Shown here: one piece after another, positions 58,057 to 64,000 of the stretch | How positions within the stretch are numbered: the first letter of the stretch is position 1 | How the letters are laid out: each line of letters starts with the position of its first letter | Assembly: GCA_003971905.1 (NCBI GenBank) | Contig: RSEE01000010.1 | Location: forward strand, 620,001 to 684,000 | Source of the DNA: Moniliella sp. 'wahieum' | Taxonomy: Eukaryota; Basidiomycota; Moniliellomycetes; Moniliellales; Moniliellaceae | Direction: 5' to 3' | DNA length: 64,000 nucleotides | The notes under the pieces: generated by a model | What the model saw: the letters and a program-made list of their open reading frames with translations, nothing else | What the model was told of the DNA's origin: nothing | Database searches by the model: none | Translations under genes and position numbers: made by a program

Positions 58057-60952
58057 GACGCGGACAGGGAGCGAGGCCGGGGGTGAAGCCGGTGAGGCTG
58101 GTGAGGCTAAAGAAGGTGGTGGAGATGATCGATGAAGCTTGCAGCGCCGAAATCCACAGTTGTGATGGTAAAAAGGAAAGCAAGCCGTGCCCCACACAGG
58201 CGAGATGCGTTGTCATTTTCCACTGTCCCCGTGCGTCCGAGCTGATTTTTGAGTGGCGCCCCCTCATGCATCGATCTATTGCATCATGCATCATGTTCAC
58301 ACATGCTCTTCGTCCCGTCGAGTCTGAGGGAGGCAGAACGACGCCAGTGTTCGGCCCAGTTGCGTCAGTTCACTGGTCACAACTCGCCGAAGTCACTAGT
58401 CATTAGTCACTGATCGCCGGTCACTGGTCACCGGTCACCCCGCTTCAGGCACAGTCTTGTCCACACGGGCAGGTCTGGTGGGGCGCGAGGCTGAGATGAT
58501 CGATCGATGAACGATGACTTCGATGACTAGATGACTCCGTTGACCACCACCAGTACACAGTACTCGGTGTACTCAGTGCAACCCATCGTACTCAGTACAC
58601 TCAGACTCAGTACTAGTCACTGTAGTCATTCATTGGTCGTCGCGCTCAAGCTCAACCCCCATCTGTCTGGCCGCTACCGGTTGCTAAGGCACTGGCCATC
58701 CACTTCTCTCTAACAGTGGCGCTGCGTGTTACTTCTATTCCGAACTGTTGCACGCTTCTGGCACTCAGTAAGGCGTACTGTCACGCACATGTCACCGCGA
58801 TGGGGAGGGAGGCATCGCATTTGGGGCGCATGCCTCGATGTCACATGTCACACAATGTCACAGTGGGTCCGTGTGCTGAGCCAAAGGAGGTGCAGGACTA
58901 TACTTCTCCACTTGCAGAGATGTGTTCTGCTTCAAGCTTCACCCCTCCCCCACAGCCGAACAAAAACAAGCGTAAAATGGCATCCATTCGGGTTTTCTCT
59001 CTTCTCCACAGCATGCCATTTTGGCAACCGCTTTTGACAGTAGCGGATGAGGATGCTGAACCACGACGAGGTGACCCGTATATATATAATTGTGCTTTTG
59101 GCAGAGAGTCTCCCCTCAGTCTTTGGTCCCTCTTCAATTCTTCAACTGCAAATGCCTTGGTTTTGGTTGGATGCACAAGTGCCGATCAGCAGAAGGTAAG
59201 CGTTGAGGCATCTCTTTCTTTCAGTTCAGTTTCGGGCCAATTTGTTTGTGGGCGAACGCGTCCACAGATTGGCACGTCCTTCTGTGTGTTTTCCACCAAT
59301 CAAAGAAAACATATGGCTCTGCATATCATACGATGTGGCGGATTCAGGCGCGGGGACATATAAAACCGGGGGCCCTGTGGAGTAGTCTGTGGAACTACCT
59401 CATGCCCCCCACCCCCCCCCCCCCCCCTACACGCCGAGAAGAGGGTCTTGGTTTTCTGTGTCTGATCCCGATTTGTTGTTGTTGGTCAAAGCTCGGTTCG
59501 CATGTTGGGTGCCGCTGCTGTGCCATCGTTCAATCATTCTCCGGGAAATCCATACCGCAACATCCATCATGTGCAAGGACGGATCCTCTTTAGGACCCCT
59601 ACAAAACGCAGTGAAGAAAAGCTCATGGATCGTCTGATTTCTCTCTGCTTCGGCTGCCCCAATAGTAGCGCTTGACTGTATATAGTGTAGACACCCCATC
59701 CGTCAAGTCGAGTTTCTCGTGAGATCACGCAACTGCAACTATATATGTTTTTCAACGGGGGCAAAAGTGCATTGATATGTATAGTGGGAAATGGCTGGAT
59801 ACCAAAAGGGGGGGGGGGGGCAGCTGAATGATGTCCAATGTAAGTACCGCGACCATCATGTATTCGCACCGTTGCAACATATGTCGGGGGGTGAAAATAA
59901 CAACAATTAAGGACTAGCTTATGCCTGTACGGCGACAAAGAAAATTGACCGCGCACGTGGGGGCACAGAACGCTTAGTAATATATTGAACGTCCGTACGG
60001 AGCCCGCTGTGCATCACGAGACTTAATGGTTCTGTTCGCAGGCCTTACGACTTGGTATATACACAACAGAGATTATTGTTTTGAGCCATTCTGTGTTCTG
60101 AAGGATGGTCTTCCCACTGGGCGTGGACGCAAGGCAAATGGTACCGGTCTGCACCTTGGACCCCATTATTATCATGAGCGTAAGTATAGAAAACGCCAAA
60201 TACAGGAAGACCGCAGGCCAGAACCGCAGGCAAGGAACATTTGCACGGGGAGAGGAGTATCTTTTGACGGCAGTGAGCATGAGACTTTGTTGTCTGCCTA
60301 GTCCTGGAAGAACTCTAAGAAAGCACAGGGGACTGAATGAGGTGCAAATGATGAAATGAAGCCTGAGAGTTAGGTCTGTGAGAGTGCACAGCAGTGTCCA
60401 TGAAGTGTAAATATAAGAGATAGATCCCGCGCAGCGGACGCTCTGTGGAAGAATAACGTGATACTGGGGGCAGTGTCCCGACGCGTAGAAGATATTTGGC
60501 TAAGGCCTGACAAGCGGAAAAAATGACTGACCATGTGGGGTTTCCGGGTGGTGACGCCGGTGACGACGTAGGACCCAGTGGCCAACACCTGCTCTCCGGC
60601 GATGACTTTGTACGGGCCTACTGAGAGAGATTCGAAAGGCGAGAGGTAAAAGGCCCCAGTCAACCAGCAATTAAATTGAAATGTGCAAACGACCCACCGC
60701 CCTGCCTGGTCTACGCCACCGCAGCGCCGGCTCTCGGGCATGTCTCGATCTAAACATACACATCCCACCATCACTAGTCACTGAGTGCCCTGGCCTCTTC
60801 CGAGACGATGAAACAGCAACACACGTCGCTTCAAAGATACCAATTGATTGAGCCAGCGTGAGAAAATGATTGCTAGTACCAGCGGACATATATGAGTGAG
60901 GCGATATTCAAAGGGACACACCCGACGCCAGCAACACCGCCACCTCATTTTC
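58057..60952. other. Long region without recognised gene
   Basis: About 2.9 kb, AT-richer to the right. The left part (58371-58620) is dense in GGTCACTGGTCACCGGTCAC, ATCGATCGATGA and ACTCAGTACACTCAG words. A C16 run lies at 59412-59427 and a G13 run at 59808-59820. Open frames reach about 200 codons (58716-59363) but lack family features and have no likely start context. Confidence 0.5.
59412..59427 (+). repeat. 16-base poly-C run
   Basis: Uninterrupted C16 in a gene-free stretch. A G13 run follows at 59808-59820, so the two could pair across about 380 bp. Confidence 0.85.
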
Positions 60953-61808
60953 TCAGGGTTGCATGGCCATAACACGAGCTTGCGCCCGCACCCGCTTTCT
61001 GCGAAGCAAGAAGGGTAAGTAAACAATGTACAGTAAACAGAGGGAAGACAACCACGTACTCGTACTCGGCCTTGTTCTCGAGGTACACCTCATAGGCTTC
61101 AGCTTGGGCTGGGTCCGAGTTGTTGGGCTCCAGGAGAAGCGTTTGGATGCCCATCACAATCTGAAATGCAAAAATGTCAGCTAAGGAAGGCCAATACTGC
61201 ATGGTCCACAATATCAATGCTGTGGCTGCCAGTACACACCTGCTTAATCGTGATCGAAGGCTTCCACGCCTTGTCCTCATTCAGGATCGAAAGGCAGACA
61301 GTGCCAGAGGGGAAAACGTTGGGGTGGAAGAGCGGAGGGTCAAACTTGACCTTCGGTGGCTTCGCCGGGTATTCATCGGGAAAGTTCTGCCATGCAAAGG
61401 AACACGTTAGAATTACAGATCCATTCAACACCATCACCATCGCAGTATAGGGCTGGGCCCCGCACACGCACCATGACCAGCTTGTACATGCCTCCCGCCC
61501 ATGGAGTACCCTCTTTGCCGGGGATCCCAACCTCCCAATTTTTCATGTCCATCGTGCCATCCGGGAGCTTCTTGGGCCGCGCGTAAAACCCCTGCCAAGA
61601 GAAAAAGTAAGTTTTAGTATGTCCGAAGATGCATGCTAACCGGCAAGCTGATAGCGAGACGGGTCGGCCACGTACGAATGGGTGATCCTTGCGCCACGCC
61701 TTGCGCTCTTGGGTCAATCTGAATATGAACAAGGAGGTGAGGATGCAGTCCAAGTAACCTAGAAAGGGGCGAAGAACTCGAGACGCACCGAGTCAAGCAA
61801 AGGGACAT
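60953..61808 (-). CDS. UBC9: UBC9, SUMO-conjugating E2 enzyme
   Basis: Transfers SUMO to target lysines in the nucleus. Six exons splice cleanly with no frameshift: [80 protein letters not shown] and [14 protein letters not shown]. The catalytic cysteine sits in [18 protein letters not shown]. The [16 protein letters not shown] segment is typical of Ubc9. Introns have GTGCGT, GTACGT, GTGCGT, GTGTGT (61161-61239) and GTACGT donors. The start at 61808 gives the short N-terminal helix common to the family, and length is about 158 residues as expected. It is the best-formed multi-exon gene in the window. Confidence 0.96.
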
Positions 61809-61932
61809 TGTACAAGTTGTTGGCTGCGCAGTTGATGGGAGGTGCAAACCACTACAACGGTGTTTGTCTGACGCGGTTTCTGGAGATTGGGCTGTGGCGG
61901 AATGCGACGGCCCATTTCCGCCCAGCGCAACC

Positions 61933-62046
61933 CTAGTAGGCGCGTTCTAGCAGCTTGCCCGGATTTTCAATTTCAACGTTGACAGCATCCGCTGGAGGCC
62001 GACGGGGCAGCGGCTTGGTGTTGTATTGGAGGTTCATTACATTCAT
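61933..62046 (-). CDS. Short ORF upstream of UBC9 (37 codons)
   Basis: A 37-codon frame (MNVMNLQYNTKPLPRRPPAD to ENPGKLLERAY) ends 125 bp before the UBC9 ATG. A TTTATAA sequence lies about 30 bp upstream of it. The composition is protein-like. It could be a small protein, an upstream ORF of UBC9 or the last exon of a gene to the right. No family is recognised. Confidence 0.3.
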   Translation of the reverse strand: MNVMNLQYNTKPLPRRPPADAVNVEIENPGKLLERAY

Positions 62047-63296
62047 GTCCCTGCTAACCCTCTGTAGGTGGCGTGGACTTATAAAGGCAGCTGTCGAGGA
62101 GGGGGGGGGGGAGTGATGCTCTTGAGCTTGTGCCCGGATAATGCTAACTATAGGGTGCAGCAATATGCAGCATGGCTTAGAGGGAGGACTCTGCCACAAC
62201 GAGGTACACCAAGTATTCGTGTCCATCCAATCCTCCTCGTTTTCCTCATCAAAATATCTTCTTGGTCTAAAACGTTGCCGGGAGTTGATAAGATGTTCTT
62301 CCGCCACTGTGCCCTCGATCTTTCCAAGTCCTCCACAGGCCCCGTCGTAATGTTCGAAAAGAAGACTTGCGTCTGTGGGGTCTTTGGCCGTTTTGACGGC
62401 CGAGGTGGAGGCAATAACAAAGAAATTTCTACTCTGACTAAAGGATGGAAGAGTAACCGAATCTCCCCGACGGTCTCCAAAAGGGGAATTGCTTGAAAGA
62501 GGGGTTGCTTTGGATGCCGAGATGTTCCGCGGTAAACAAAACGCGTGATACACACACACACACACACAAAGGGGTTAGAAAGATGTAGAGAAGTAGGGTC
62601 ATATGCACAGCTGGTGTGAGCATTATGCGTGTGTGGCAGGTCAAACCTTCACGGTGTGTGATCTTTGGGCACCAAATTGGATGGACCGTCTGGCGTATGG
62701 TGTGGCGTAGTACACCAACAAAGGTTTCATCGCAGTCGACGAGGATAATAACGTCACGAGACTTGTTGGCACATGATAAGACCCATATTTGATGCATTCT
62801 GAGCTTCTCTTGGGCGTGTTGCTGACGGCATCCATGAATTGACATGAATGTTGCCCCTTTGCCCTCATGGTCTTTTAGTACGGATGGGAAGCAGAGGAGG
62901 GGGGGTATAATATCATGGTGATATAGGCAGCAGAGGACAACAGAGGACGCCAAGAGCAATGTATAAGAAGATCAGCGTTAAAGAGAGTTACAATCCTTGG
63001 CTTCGTTAACGCAAAACATACCATCCTTTTGGCCTGATCAGGCCAGGTTATGTATCTTCTTTTGTAAACATGTGGTTTACAGAGAACGCCGGGACAAAGA
63101 AGCGTGCTAAACCTAAACCGACGTGCTCATCCGATGTGTATTGCTTGTTGGCGACAAACCCATTTAGGAAACGAGACAAACCTACCAGCATATCAAGACT
63201 TCTGCCGTCGGCCATCCGTCCCCATACCCGACTCGTGTGAATAGACGAATGAATCAAGAAGTAGACACCCGAACGGTGAACCATCTCCATTGAGAC
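62047..63296. other. Intergenic region with (AC)n microsatellite
   Basis: About 1.25 kb with no recognised gene. An (AC)9 run lies at 62550-62568 and a G11 run at 62101-62111. The right end is the 3' flank of the third LINE fragment. Confidence 0.5.
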
Positions 63297-63995
63297 TCAG
63301 TAGTCAATAATTCTTTCCGTGGCGCCCAAACATCGATTCTTGCTCGCTATATTTTGGTGCCATAGTATCCTCGCGTCGTCAGAACCGAAGGGAAGAAGAA
63401 GGGTTTGGGGGCGTCCCTGATACTTGGTTTTCTTTTGCCATCGCTGCATTCTACGTGTTTTCCTGCATCCGAGCAGCAGCTCTCTTCCCGGCGTTCTAAA
63501 GATGCCGCGATATTCTCGTATAACACTCTGTTGTGGTACGCAGTCTTCATCGCCTCCTGCTTTCCCGAACCCCGCAACGTGTGTGGTACACCTCCATTCC
63601 TGATCCTCCGTATGCTCTACAAGTCCCATCACACTCTGTAGTCAGCACGCTTCGCCTTCTTCCCACGCCTCGTCCCATGCTCTTCCTCCCCAGTCAACTC
63701 GTTGGGATGTAGGTGTTAGGATGAAGCGCACGAGCTGGAGAATGAGCACCCGCACCACCTCGTGCAATGCACCGAATTTGGACCAGGTGCGAGTGCAAGA
63801 CATGTGCCAACCGAGAACATCATACCCCACACTTCTATATACGCTGCGTGGAACGGCACAAGATGCGGAGCTGAACACCAACCTGACCCCGCTTGTCAGT
63901 GAGCCGGAGGCAAGCAGCTGATGGGATGGAGGAGAGCCAAGTGTGGTTGAGTGCGTCGCTGTGTTCGACCACGTCGCCACCCTGGGTATCGTCAA
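63297..63995 (-). mobile_element. Decayed LINE 3' fragment, copy 3, running to the window edge
   Basis: Aligned with copy 1 at several points: SCTRTWSKFGALHEVV, then LRGSGKQEAM, a SLERREESC segment and FPSVLTTRGYYGTKI, with stops and shifts between. The DNA at its 3' end (CATCTCCATTGAGACTCAGTAG, here given in parts CATCTCCATTGAG and ACTCAGTAG) parallels CATTTCCACTGAG and ACTTAGTAG in copy 1, so homology extends past the open frame. It may continue beyond 64000. Confidence 0.65.
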
Positions 63996-64000
63996 GCTTC

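Noticed and set aside
58716-59363. 215-codon open frame on the plus strand
   Set aside because: It begins at a non-ATG codon, has mixed composition and no recognisable motif, and lies in an AT-richer gap.

Overview
This window is nuclear DNA from a GC-rich filamentous fungus, most likely a basidiomycete, although the exact lineage cannot be fixed from the sequence. Genes are closely packed on both strands. Introns are short (about 55 to 100 nt), with GTACGT, GTGCGT or GTAAGT donors, CTAAC or CTGAC branch sites and CAG or TAG acceptors. The gene set is typically fungal: chitin synthase, a white-collar-2 type photoresponse factor, a Zn2Cys6 regulator, glycogenin, a Sos7-like kinetochore protein and a Ty1/copia element.

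Layout from left to right: chitin synthase (minus, running off the left edge); eIF4E; a Q/N-rich Smr-domain protein ending in a CaaX box; a long GATA-finger protein; mitoribosomal mL49; glycogenin; a Sos7-like coiled-coil protein; an OXLD1-like mitochondrial protein; COQ8 and VPS45 (divergent); a YOP1/REEP protein; ribosomal protein eL34; WC-2; a 3' LINE fragment; calnexin; an aldo-keto reductase; acetylglutamate kinase; a complete copia retrotransposon with both LTRs and a 5-bp target-site duplication; a DUF3405 membrane protein divergent from a UDP-GlcNAc transporter; a second LINE fragment beside a tRNA-Ala(AGC); a Zn2Cys6 factor; the Mps1 kinase; an unrecognised Ser/Pro-rich gene; UBC9; and a third LINE fragment at the right edge.

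Most genes are housekeeping genes with no operon-like grouping. Several pairs share short divergent promoters: eIF4E/Smr, GATA protein/mL49, glycogenin/Sos7-like, COQ8/VPS45 and DUF3405/YEA4-like. Some of these carry CACGTG or TGACGTCA palindromes. The calnexin promoter has a TGACGTGG unfolded-protein-response type element.

Many conserved genes are interrupted by single-base frameshifts (eL34, chitin synthase, YOP1, COQ8, VPS45, OXLD1-like, the copia pol gene). Others (UBC9, eIF4E, acetylglutamate kinase) are clean. The pattern looks like residual sequencing or assembly indels rather than pseudogenes, so frameshifted genes are given as full spans. Intergenic DNA is built from a few recurring short words (GGTCACC, ACTCAGTACTC, AAGCTTGAAG, CGATCATCGAT, GTTGAGCG).
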